In this document: one piece after another, positions 15,201-24,493 of the stretch
Layout of the letters: every line of letters begins with the position of its first letter
Numbering within the stretch: the stretch's first letter is position 1
Assembly (NCBI RefSeq): GCF_040712315.1
Contig: NC_134019.1
Coordinates: 35,311,873 to 35,375,872, forward strand
Direction: 5' to 3'
Length of the DNA stretch: 64,000 nucleotides
Origin: Castanea sativa
Lineage: Eukaryota > Streptophyta > Magnoliopsida > Fagales > Fagaceae
The notes under the pieces: generated by a model
Told to the model about the DNA's origin: nothing
What the model saw: only the letters and a program-made list of their open reading frames with translations
Database searches by the model: none
Position numbers and translations under genes: made by a program

Positions 15201-18200
15201 ACTCACCACCAAAAGGTTTTTTTAATTTATTGATAATTTACCCCCACACCTAATGGGTCTTGAATCCATGTCCTCAACCTCCACCTAGCACTTAAAAGGG
15301 GAGGACATGTCAGTTGAGCAAGAGCTCAATGGCCACTCACAACCAAAAATTTCTAAAGAAAATTCTCATCATGCTATATAAAAGTTGGAGGTTCTGGAAA
15401 TGAGCAAATTAATATAATATCAAGTTCAAACCTAGACTAAGTAGAAATTATCCTACCAAAACGAGAGAAAAGATAATGCAAGAGATGGGGAGAGCATCAA
15501 CACATAAAAAATTTTCTTAGTTTCACAGAATAAGCATAAAACATATAGGAAGCATCAATTACCTTTAGCACCTTTCAAATGGAATGCATTATGCTTAACA
15601 ATTTCCCAATACTTGAATAAATTATTCCCAATAGTTGATATGGCATCACATAAAAATGAGATAACAACTGGAGACAGGCTCTGCAACATTTCCAATTCTA
15701 GGACCTCAACAGAAGATTTTCCCATGTCATACCCTGGTAAAAATAGTAACCATGCTCCAATTTCGTCTACATTTCTGTCAAATGCACCAGTACTAAACAT
15801 AGCCGCTCGTGCCAGACTATATGATAGATTCTTAACATCACTGATTGGTGAAAAGAGTAACAAGTTAATAAGTGGCTGTAGATGCTTGTACATCAATGAA
15901 GGGGTTCTGGTGGGAATACCACTGCTTGGGGAGAATCCAATGTATTCTATTAGCAAAGACAAGAGACAACACTGTAGATTGGTTGGTATGCCTAAAGGAT
16001 TGTTGAGGAGATTGATGAAGAACTCAAATGATCCTTCCAACACAGTAGGCACTGCCCGCTGCAAAAAAGAATTAAGGAACCATTGTCAGAGATAATTAGA
16101 GAATAGAGTTTTCTAATTAACAGAATAATTTAAACTAAGTAATTTCAGCCCTTGATGAATTCCCCAACACCCATTTATTTTTCTGCTGGGCTGCTCATGA
16201 ATGATATAGAGAGCTAATACAGGATATTCATCTAGTCCCGCAGGGTGAGGTTTAAACTCTTCTAAAGAAAAATAAAGTTAAGATGACAATAAATTGAAAA
16301 AAGTAAATAATAATTATTTTATTTTATTTTTTCAAAGAAGTGTTCCCAACGGATAAGCTAGCAAACCACTTCAGAGGCTAAACTACTTAAAGAAGACATA
16401 ACATCAACCATCGAAAGGTAATAACTACATTGAATCAAATAAACAACCACCAAAAAGTTTTCTTTCTTGTTTAAGCATAGGGCAACAAGATTCAGAGAAA
16501 TTGAACTTACAATATAAATCTTAAGAGTATCAAGTAGTTTAGATTGAAAGAACATCTCTACACCCTTTGGTGTGATAAAAGGCTCAGAGCATTGGTCTAA
16601 ACCCCAAATTTCTGCAATAACACTGATAAGATCCTTGCCATTGTCAGTCTCATCTATTAGAGGTGAACCAACATCTCTTTCACTGTCTCCAAGCGGAACA
16701 AAGTCTGTATCAGAATTTATGCCACTTACAACAATATCCATGTCCTCGTTCTCATCATTCAATTTCAACTTTTTTATATTATTGTTGCTACGTTCAGGAA
16801 ATTTTTCAAAATCTGCTGTTCTCTTTAAACTTGATTCACCTCTCTTGGGGTGGCGAGTCAAAGAAGAAAGAAGAGTCAGTAAAACTTGGGGATCAGGGAG
16901 CAAAGTTTGGACTTCATTCTGAATTTCTTGCTTGAGAGATGCCCAACCCTGTATCATTTGGTCGCTCGAATAAGAACTATGATTCAAAGCACTGATGAAG
17001 GAGTCCAGCAATTTCAATGCCTCCAAAAGAAGCCTTAGAGTTCCATGCTTCACAAGAAAATCAGAGTGAAGCAACCCCTTGTTAACTACTGACCGGCTGA
17101 ACGGACGAGGACACACACATTTCATGATACTCTGCACATCCTCGCTATCAAACAAAGGGGGATCATGAGACAGAGAATCGAGGAAACCAAAGGGACCACC
17201 AGTGCCCACTGACGAAACCAAGTTTGCTGCAAGAGAAATTGTAGCAAACCTGCAAAAGCTTCAGTCACCATGCAAATATACAAATAAAAAGGCACTAATA
17301 AACAAAGAACATATTGAACATGCAGTGGTTTGAAGAAAACTGACCAGGTTGATGATGAAAAATCTTCCAAGTTGTAGGGGAACTCTTCCATGTAGGCTGA
17401 ACCGAAAAAGGGACTCCCACTAACAATAGCCAAAAGCAAGTCTCTGTGATAGCTAACCTCAGTTGCTTTTAGCCTCTTCATGAGTCCAACAAGTCGCATC
17501 GGATTACCCCTCAATGGACTTGGGCTTCTCTTCAAATCTGGCATCAAACCATTACAAGGATCAGTGCAAACGAGGACCAGTGTATGGTATGCCAACTCTG
17601 CAGCAGACCCATCATTCCCGCTTCCAGAAATGCTAACTAATTGTTCCAAAGTAACACTCCCAAAGAGAACACTTCGAAGGCCTGGGGGCACCAAGGACTC
17701 TTCCACTAGAACCCTATCCCGTAATGTAGACAAAACATAAATAATAGTTTCATCATCATCATTCCCAAGCCCACGAAGGACACCAGAATACATTTCCTTC
17801 TGCTGCAGCACCCACCTCAACAATCCTGGCCGTCCAACCTCCAAAAACGACATTGCAAAGCCAACAAACGCCTTCCTTGATGAATGCTTCATCACCCTCT
17901 TCTCCTTTTGGTTCTTTTTATATTCTGCTAGCTTGCAAAATGTCTTAGATTTAAAATCAAATTTCTTTGCTACCTCAGAAGCCAACCCCGACTGACGCCT
18001 AACAATTGAAGCCAGCAGCAAAAGTGCTGCATTTTGGCACTTCACCTCTTTACTATCTAGTTCCTTCTGAAGTTCTACCATGTATTCTTCAACAAGCAAT
18101 CTTGCAAACTTGTTGAGAACCTTACTAATAGCTATTCTCTCCCCATCCTTGGGATCATACACCCCATCAGGATGACCAAGGATAGCAGAAATCAGTTTAA

Positions 18201-18630
18201 TTATATAGGACAATCCAGGCTTCCCTCGTCGAAGCTTCCAAGCATCTAGAAGCTCCGAGCAATTACACGAACTCCGTACATATAAATGGAGCAATTCACC
18301 TCCAGTATTACCCTTTAGCAACCTAATGAACTCTTTTACACCATCAGAGCATAACCTAATTTCAAGAGAACTAATCTTATGCAATAGTTCTTTAAGTTTA
18401 GCATCATGGGTCACTCTAAATTCAAACCTTGGAACTTCTCCTCCTTTAACCACACCACCACCATCACCATCATCATCTACAGCAACTGCAAATGAAATAT
18501 AAAGCAAATTGATAACATTTCATAAAAAACCCAATAACCAAACACCTTTTCTTTTTCATATATATTTTTTAAGGAAGAAAAAGAAAATCTTGATACCTGG
18601 CAAATCTTGATTCCTTCCGCCGCTGATCAT
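210..18630 (-). CDS. URB1: URB1/Npa1-like nucleolar pre-ribosomal-associated protein (13 exons, 2548 aa)
   Basis: Family role (known): URB1/Npa1 is a nucleolar alpha-helical scaffold of early pre-60S particles, needed for 25S/5.8S rRNA processing. Exons I derived from splice sites: 18597-18630, 17345-18485, 16511-17249, 15563-16058, 14536-14687, 11035-14460, 10662-10874, 9760-9963, 9397-9600, 6411-6569, 3966-4310, 2616-3048, 210-310. Every intron is GT..AG, phases agree throughout, and the sum is 7647 nt including TAA at 210-212. The Npa1 N-terminal domain is in exon 2 (about residues 30-390, with AYMEEFPYNLEDFSSSTW at its end). Exon 3 has a basic patch, NNIKKLKL, possibly a nuclear signal. 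Exons 7-11 (about 2000-2370) carry the conserved URB1 C-terminal helical region (VERYDPVFILRFSIHS, AERLWILRLLYVGL). The W codon at the exon 2/3 junction (TG|G) restores the conserved reading, which supports the model. Length fits plant URB1. Terminal exons 1 and 13 are short and would be missed by ORF scanning. A missed micro-exon is possible but not required. Confidence 0.93.
597..984. repeat. Minisatellite: four tandem copies of a ~99-bp unit
   Basis: Units start at 597, 688, 787 and 886 with the common start AACTCATCTTATTCTCATCC. The first is 91 bp because it lacks 8 bp around GGTTTGGCTAGACC; the others are 99 bp. Units 2 and 3 look identical and unit 4 differs at a few bases, so the expansion is recent. 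It lies wholly in the last intron of URB1. Confidence 0.95.
1361..1464 (-). mobile_element. SINE-like insert in URB1 intron 12
   Basis: Read on the minus strand: a tRNA-type A-box-like TAAGCTCAAATGACAC, about 45 nt later a B-box-like GTGGGTTCAAGACTCAC, then a short 3' part ending in an A8 tail (T8 at 1361-1368). It shares this plan with inserts at 3765-3870 and 15217-15336. This is a tRNA-derived SINE by architecture; the family name is unknown. Confidence 0.55.
3049..3965 (-). other. URB1 intron 11
   Basis: Intron between exons 12 and 11, holding a SINE-like insert at 3765-3870 and a short GA-rich run near the donor (3944-3961). ORFs on both strands here do not resemble proteins. Confidence 0.7.
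3765..3870 (-). mobile_element. SINE-like insert in URB1 intron 11
   Basis: Minus strand: A-box-like TAGTCCAATGGTAATGACA, B-box-like GTGGTTTGAACCCTAC, then a C/T-rich segment and an A6 tail (T6 at 3765-3770). Same layout as the inserts at 1361 and 15217, with more divergence. Confidence 0.5.
4311..6410 (-). other. URB1 intron 10 contents
   Basis: A 2.1-kb intron. Besides the displaced exon 6 fragment at 4951-5155 it has a short (TG)n at 4788-4801 and a C/A homopolymer stretch at 5948-5993. No other element recognised. Confidence 0.65.
4951..5155 (-). pseudogene. Displaced partial copy of URB1 exon 6 inside intron 10
   Basis: This segment aligns in the same orientation with 12611-12815 in exon 6. 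Shared blocks include GAGCTTGTCTCA, AGAAG, TTAGCTTTC, TGTAAATGCAA (changed here), ATTATAACCCT, GACATTA and GGATGAA, in the same order with a few small gaps. The copy is diverged and not in frame with neighbouring exons, and no splice sites flank it. It is therefore a non-coding duplicate of an internal exon part. Confidence 0.85.
6883..7665. mobile_element. Non-autonomous Mutator-like element (MITE) in URB1 intron 9
   Basis: A perfect 10-bp direct repeat, GTGACAGCCA, flanks the segment at 6873-6882 and 7666-7675. The ends are inverted: TAGTTTCAAAACC on the left, ATTGTTTTAAAACC as the reverse complement on the right. 783 bp, no coding capacity. A 9-10 bp target repeat with such ends fits the Mutator superfamily. 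Confidence 0.65.
8362..8920 (+). mobile_element. 5'-truncated LINE (L1-type) 3' end, antisense to URB1
   Basis: Plus-strand translation starts inside the reverse-transcriptase zinc-binding domain: KILTGDNLR, then MDFVDWCIMCHCNGETID and HLLLHCGKAHKLWNW (C-x2-C...H...C). A frame change near 8525 leads to LFGWWNWLGKHSSSIWNL and FEDLESSDDQLLASFSGSLF, the usual C-terminal tail of plant LINE ORF2. The 3' UTR ends with AATAAA and TTACTTATCAAAAAAAT. Coding parts are broken, so it is inactive. No target repeat was identified. Confidence 0.82.
9200..9255. repeat. (AT)n microsatellite
   Basis: An uninterrupted AT dinucleotide run of about 55 bp in URB1 intron 9, a likely length-variable site. Confidence 0.95.
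15217..15336 (-). mobile_element. SINE-like insert in URB1 intron 4
   Basis: Minus strand: TGGCCATTGAGCTC, A-box-like TTGCTCAACTGACA, B-box-like GGATTCAAGACCC, and an A-rich tail (T7 at 15217-15223). It is the best preserved of the three inserts of this kind in the gene, all on the same strand as URB1. Confidence 0.55.
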
Positions 18631-18850
18631 CGCGACGGAGCTCCTCCTCCACCTTCCTGGTGGCTGCCGGTAAGTCTCTCCTCCTCGCCTCGCCTCGCCT
18701 AGCCTCTCCTCTCCCCTCCTCTGTCTGTTCTGAATGGTGGCGATTTTTTTTTTTTTTTTTCCGTTAAGGTTTAAGCACTGAGGTTTTGGTTTGAAATTTT
18801 AGAGAGAGAATAGGGTTTTGGAAGAAGGGTTTTTCAACCGATCTTTATTT
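18631..18850 (-). promoter_or_regulatory. URB1 5' leader and proximal promoter with telo-box
   Basis: Directly upstream of the URB1 start codon is a CT/GC-rich stretch (18655-18722, repeats of CGCCT on the plus strand) typical of plant 5' leaders, then a T14 run. At 18811-18818 the minus strand reads AAACCCTA, a telo-box. Telo-boxes are known to be enriched close to the start sites of plant ribosome-biogenesis genes, which fits the URB1 assignment. No TATA box is obvious. The transcription start is not determined. Confidence 0.5.
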
Positions 18851-20200
18851 ATGTGGAGTATTACTTTTTGCTAAAACATTTATTTATTTATAACTGCTTT
18901 GTTTATTTCTGTTTTAGCTTGATAAAAACCTGGTTACTCTTAAAAAATAAAAATAAAAAACGAATGTCCTTTAGAAAATATATTTTAAAATTTTTGTATA
19001 GGAAAAGAAAAGGTAATTTAATTTTTTTTACAATAATCTATATTTTTCATAAAAGTAATATCAAAACTTTTCTAAATTGATCTATTAGTAAATATTATCC
19101 ATTAATCAAATCCAAAAAAGTAATAATAAGGTGGCCTTTTTTTTTAATCTCAACAATTTGTTAAATTAATCATGTGGTAGCTTTTTATTAAAAGAAAAGG
19201 AGATGGAATTAAATTTGTTAAATCAATGCGTCAAATTGGATGTAAGCGTGTCCTACTTTTTTTTAAAAGAAAATACTAAAATTTTTATGAATTTTACTGT
19301 ATGAAACTTACAAACAGATATAATAATAAATATGATTGGTAGCTTGCTTCTTAATGATTGGTAGCAAATCTGTTTATAAGCTTTATATCATAAAACATAT
19401 TGTTTTTTTTTTTTTGAAAGTATCATAAAACATATTGTGCTAGCTAAAAACATAACAAATTAAATCTTATAATTTTAAAATAATAAATTAAATATTCATT
19501 GTAATTGGGATTTTTTTAATATAGGGAATGTTTAATTTGTTGATTTTTGGAATCTTTGGATCTATTTTATTTTGTTACAGAAGAAATTATAAGGTTTAAT
19601 TTGCTATGGTGTAGAGATTAAGGATTTGACTTGTTACACCCTTTAAAATATGATACTCACTGGATTTAGTTCTCATAATATATTTTATTTTTCAAAAATC
19701 AATAGCGGTATGAATCTTTATTGTTTCATCCCTTGTACATGCTATACAGTTAGTACAGAGTGAGTTTATTAGGGATTAGGTCTTTAGATTAGTGAAACTA
19801 CCCATACATGTGATGCCTTAAAAAAACGGATCAATAGTGGGTTAGGGTAATGGCATGATGGCAAAGATAAGTAAGATAGAAAACATAAAAAGGTATGCTG
19901 ATTTATGTGTACAACCCCTTTGCCTCAGTAAGTGAGGTGAAAAAACCATGGTCTGAAGTAGAGAAACTCTACTTCAAGTCACTGTATATGTTACTTGAGA
20001 AGAACAATGAAAATTGATACAAGTGGCTCTCTAACCCTCAAAACATGTCCTTTATAAATTATAAGTGTGAAGTTTTCACTTGTTATGGTTGCATTATAAA
20101 GTTTGTTGCAACATTTTTGGAGCTTATTCCACACCATCTCTGCTAGATGATGGTGTATTCTGATACTTTAGTGCATTGATGAAATACTTGGAATACACCT
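18851..20200. other. AT-rich intergenic DNA upstream of URB1
   Basis: No coding sequence recognised. Poly-A/T tracts and short AT-rich ORFs only. Confidence 0.6.
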
Positions 20201-21213
20201 TTAGGAGCATTCTCATCAAAGATAGTATAAATGCTAAATACTATTTTTAGCATCCGAAACCACAAAAAACACGCTACATCAAGAGTGATATATGTAAAAA
20301 TTTTAGCAACTTAGCTACTGTAGACTGTCAAAAATGATAGCCCATTGTAGCTCAAATCTTATAAAACGTAATAATATTTTATTAACCTTTCAATTAAAAT
20401 ATCATTTCTCTCTCACACACTATTTTCTCTTTTTTCCTTTGGAGTTTAGGGTCTGTTTGGTACATGTGTTTAAACACTAAAAATTGTTATTTAAAAATAT
20501 TTATGAAAATATGTGTGGGTGAAAAAGTGTGTGAAAATACATGAAATATTGTTTAAAAACTAAAAATGGTTGTTTGAAAATACAAACCAAACACCCCCTT
20601 AGTGGGTTGTAGTGGAGGTTGTGGGTTTTGTGAGTTGTGGTGGAGGCTATGGATTGTGGAGGTTTTGGCTTGTTTTGTGGGTTTTGTGGTTGTAGGTGTG
20701 GGTTGATTGGGTCTAGGTCATAGAATCGAGTAGGGGATGTGGGTGGGTTTCGGCAGCCTTGGGTGGTTTTGCTAGGTTTGGGTGTGAGTTGATTGGGGTG
20801 GCTTTGGGTTGTGTGTGGGTTGATTGATTCAGTAGTTGGTTCTAGTGGTTTGTTGTGGGTTGTGTCGTGGGTTGAGGCCATGAGTTGTGCTGTGTGGCCG
20901 TGGATTGCTAGGTGTTGAGGTCGTGGTTGTGGGTGAGGGTGGTGACATTGAGTGGGTGGTGCCTGGTGGTGGCCATGAGTGGTGGATTGGTTGTTTTTGC
21001 TTGGAGAAGAAAAACACACAAAAAGAGAGATAGATATGTCTCATGGAGAATAAAAATAAATTATAAATAATATTTTAATGAATGGGTAAAAAAAAAAAAA
21101 CTTTTGATGTTGCGTGTGGATGTGTTATAAAGTGAAGTGTTAAAATTGATAAAGTAGTATTTTGAGATGCTAAATGCTATATTTTTTGACATGTTTGATG
21201 GGAATGCTCTAAG
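20201..21213. mobile_element. Inverted-repeat element (large MITE) carrying a nested MITE
   Basis: The left end GAGCATTCTCATCAAA and the right end TTTGATGGGAATGCTC are near-perfect inverted repeats. The matches continue inward (ATGCTAAATACTATTTT on the left, AGTATTTTGAGATGCTAAAT on the right). About 1.0 kb. The interior holds a 150-bp PIF/Harbinger-like MITE (20449-20598) and a G/T-rich stretch (20600-21000) of degenerate GTGGGTTG-type repeats. A clear target repeat was not found, so the superfamily is open. Confidence 0.55.
20449..20598. mobile_element. PIF/Harbinger-like MITE (150 bp), TTA target repeat
   Basis: Left end GGGTCTGTTTGG, right end CCAAACACCCCC, flanked by TTA on both sides (20446-20448, 20599-20601). 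A 3-bp TTA target site and GGNCNGTTTGG ends are typical of Tourist/PIF-Harbinger MITEs. It is nested in the larger element 20201-21213. Confidence 0.7.
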
Positions 21214-21465
21214 TCTCAAAACTCAAACTGCAGCTCCAACTCCTCTCTTGAGACCCACTCATAGTCTATACCCAAATCTTTTTTTTCTTTCTTTTTTTTA
21301 TTTTATTTTAAATTTTTTTTGAGAAGAAAGTTTATACACAAATCAATATGACAAATTAAAGCCCATTTCAAGAGATATATCCCAATCCACCACCTGCACC
21401 AGCACCAAATTCCAACCAAACATGTTCCCATAATCCTTAAGCCAATCCACATATGATATAAATCA
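21214..21465. other. Short AT-rich spacer
   Basis: T-rich spacer between the inverted-repeat element and the exon-like piece at 21466. Nothing recognised. Confidence 0.5.
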
Positions 21466-22663
21466 ATGGCTCAATATCTAGGCCTAAGTGACGCAATAGG
21501 AGAGCTCAAGGATCTTCTAACTGCTATATACTACAAGAAATTTGAATATTTTCAACGGTTGAAACCATTATCCAAATGCAGGTACGTGACATGTAAGCTC
21601 TTTTTTTCTTTTGTAATATAAAGGTAAGGAACTAGTAGGCCAGGCTTCAATGAGACCTACCAAGAACAAAGTATTGATGTTTGAGACCAAGAAGAAATTG
21701 ATAGAATGATTAGACCAAATGGAGCTAACGATTGGGAAGACACAATGAAGAACTAATGCAGACTGTCAATGACTTCCAATGTTAAAGGCAGTCAAATTTT
21801 CTTTGTAGCACCTGTCTTTAGTTTCCTTCTTTATCCAAGGCTTGTGGTGAGGGAGGAGGGTTGGTTTGGGACTCTGCAATCCCATTGATCCCATCCTGGT
21901 TTTGCAAGATTTTGAAACTCTTAGGATCCCTTTTAATAAATATAAAAAGAAAATTAAATGAGGTAGACCTCAGAGGCATTCTCCATGCCTGTTAAAGAGT
22001 GCAAAGTCCAAACATGCCCTTTGAATAGCACTTAGTAACCCTTGGAATCCTAGGTATTCTAGTTCAATTTATAGCTCGTACTCTTCTTCTTATTGTTTTT
22101 TGTTTTTTTTTCCTGACTGGTGAGAATTGATGATTTAGTTAATATTGGTGTATTTTCCTCTCTCTTTATAAAAAAAATTATTATTGGACGTTTTTAATTT
22201 GCAGGATCTTGGAGATGATACTAGGTTCATAGAATTCTACAATCTGATTTTTATTCAAAACAACTATACAACAAAAAGGAGGATGGTTCACTTGAACCCT
22301 TAAAACAGAAGAATATAGCTAGACACTGGGCTTGGCCAAGAGCGTGTGGGCGTGGCTCGTACCCTTCAGAAAGTATTCATTGGCTTGCCTCATCACAGAA
22401 ATAATGCATTGCATGCTTTATTATGTCAATACAATTACTGCCTCCGTGGGGTAATCAATTTTTTATATAGCTTGTTACCGACATTACACATGCCTATAGC
22501 AAGACATATATCATGCTGTATGCTTCAAAACTTCTATTGATGTTAAATCATGTTTTTTGTACAGGTTTCAATCAATTACGAGAATGACTTGCTCTATCGC
22601 ATTATAGAGAAGACCTTAGAATTGGCAAAAGTGTCTTATGCTCTTGCTGATGATCATATATAA
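21466..22663 (+). pseudogene. Three exon-like pieces of an unrecognised gene
   Basis: Piece 1, 21466-21581: ATG (MAQYLGLSDAIGELKDLL...) ending at a good donor, AG|GTACGT. Piece 2 begins at 22205 after TTTGCAG and in one frame reads DLGDDTRFIEFYNL. Piece 3, 22565-22663, follows TTGTACAG and reads VSINYENDLLYRIIEKTL, then ELAKVSYALADDHI and TAA. All have non-repetitive, protein-like composition and proper splice borders. However, splicing piece 1 to piece 2 gives a frame that stops after about ten codons. It is thus a decayed gene, or one whose true exons I have not found. I do not recognise the family. Confidence 0.35.
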
Positions 22664-22846
22664 AGATGAACCTTAAAGTATGCCATTTTTTCAACAACTA
22701 AAATAGTGCAACACTTTTGAATTTTGAGGAGCCAATGTTGCTCGAGGCAAACTTCAGGAATCAAGAATGTATTTTAGCTAAAATTCAAAACATGATGCTA
22801 TTATCATGGGACATAAAAGTCTTACAACACACCACATGCTTTAAGA

Positions 22847-24314
22847 CTTAACATTGTGAGAACTTATTCATTTCACAATGTAGTGGTTCGATTCATCGCA
22901 TGTAAAATTCATACGCTTGCTTAGGTAATACAATTATTGATTCGAGGGTGCCCCAAAACTTGGAAGAAAACTCTAATTGGGGGAAAATAAGGTGAACAAA
23001 TAGTTATCCATAAACAATACAATATGACTTCAAGATGGAAATGCCGAAATAGTACTGCTTGCCAAAAAATAAAAACCCCTGCAAACATAATTAAACTACT
23101 ACATAAAGATAGCTTCGAATTCATTTCAATGTAGCCTTTACATCACTTGATATCCATAATGATTTTAAATAAGCCGAGAAGTTCAATTCCTTCATTAAGG
23201 GCTATATAATTACACAGCCACAAGTTTAAGTACTTAAACTTGGACTATCTAATTGCATGCACAAAATATAAAATACAAATAGGAAAAGTGAAGCGTCCAT
23301 CCCACATACATATAACATATAATAGCCATCCTTGAAATTGCAACCCTTTCATGAATAAGAACACTCATCCATGTAAACAAAAAACATTTGGAAAAAATAC
23401 TACATGAATCAAATGTAAGAAAAATCAATTATAATGAATATTTATACACATACCAGGATAATCAAACAACTCGTGCCATCAAAAACTAACATTTCAGTTA
23501 ATCCAACGAGTCAATGGTGGTAATTAGTTTGTAATTATTATAAGAAACTTAAACTACAATCATTACAAGGTGTCAATATTTGTGACTGCATCAATACTAC
23601 TGTATGATTAGTTTTGGTATAGGAAAAAATAAGTATGATGAGTAATACTTTACACCAAAATGTTGAAACTAAATTAAGAATTTAAAATAAGAAAGCAACA
23701 TTTCATATTTAACCATATAACCACGTAAAACATGGGGCAATTAAAAATCACGGAGGAGCATAGCTAAGCCGAAGCAAAAAAATCCTACCAGTCCAGCGTC
23801 CATTTTATTCATCCTAAACCTTTTTTTTAAAAAATATTTAATACAGGAAAAATTTCTAAAGAAAATCCCTTTGGCCTCGCCTTGATATTTTTTTTTTAAA
23901 GCTCATGCCACATGCCCCATGCCCCCATGCCCAAGAGCATATATACCTGCTATAAGACTAGTGTTTTAGTTGTCATGCTTTGTTTATTGTTACGTCTTTA
24001 GCATTTATAGTCATGAGACTTACTTGTGACTTTCAACATAGTTGGATGGTCAAGATTTTACTTTTATATAAAAGATGAAGGATTAGGATTCCAAAAGTTA
24101 CTAACAGTTGATAATTTGGTTTCTAACAATTGATATCCATATATTTTATGAAGAAAATATGGGTAATCTGGTCACACAATATTTTCACAAAACAAAACAA
24201 CTAGCAAGGTGGCAAGTTCAAAAGCAGGAAAAATACATAATTACACAATACTAAGAAAGCCTTTAATCAAAACGATCGAATAACATATAACATAGAGTTG
24301 AGTCCTTCATCTAT
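22847..24314. other. Non-coding part of the left duplication copy
   Basis: AT-rich sequence shared with 56111-57837. ORFs here are short and not conserved as proteins between copies. A segment of about 245 bp present in the right copy (57386-57630) is absent here. Confidence 0.7.
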
Positions 24315-24319
24315 GTTCC

Positions 24320-24480
24320 TGTTAGAAATACTGAATTGAATAGTATTGTATTTCTCAAGTAAAATAATATACATGAGTGCCTTTATATAGGAGGCATATG
24401 AGTGCTGTACAAGTAAATATGAGTGCAGTACAAGTAAGTGATCTAAATGGGCCAAGCCCACATATGAGTGTACGTTAACA
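24320..24480 (-). repeat. 3' LTR of the copia element (161 bp)
   Basis: Begins TGTTAGAAATAC and ends CGTTAACA on the plus strand. Unusually short. It carries two copies of the GAGTGCNGTACAAGTAA motif, where the other LTR has three related copies. Confidence 0.95.
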
Positions 24481-24493
24481 GCCCCCCTCAAAC
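24481..24493 (-). other. Polypurine tract of the copia element
   Basis: The minus strand reads GTTTGAGGGGGGC immediately before the 3' LTR, the expected plus-strand primer position. It abuts the last pol codon. Confidence 0.85.

Noticed and set aside
20501..21019. Proline/histidine/threonine-rich minus-strand ORF of 172 codons
   Set aside because: It is the complement of the degenerate G/T-rich repeat inside an inverted-repeat element, with no domain and extreme composition bias.
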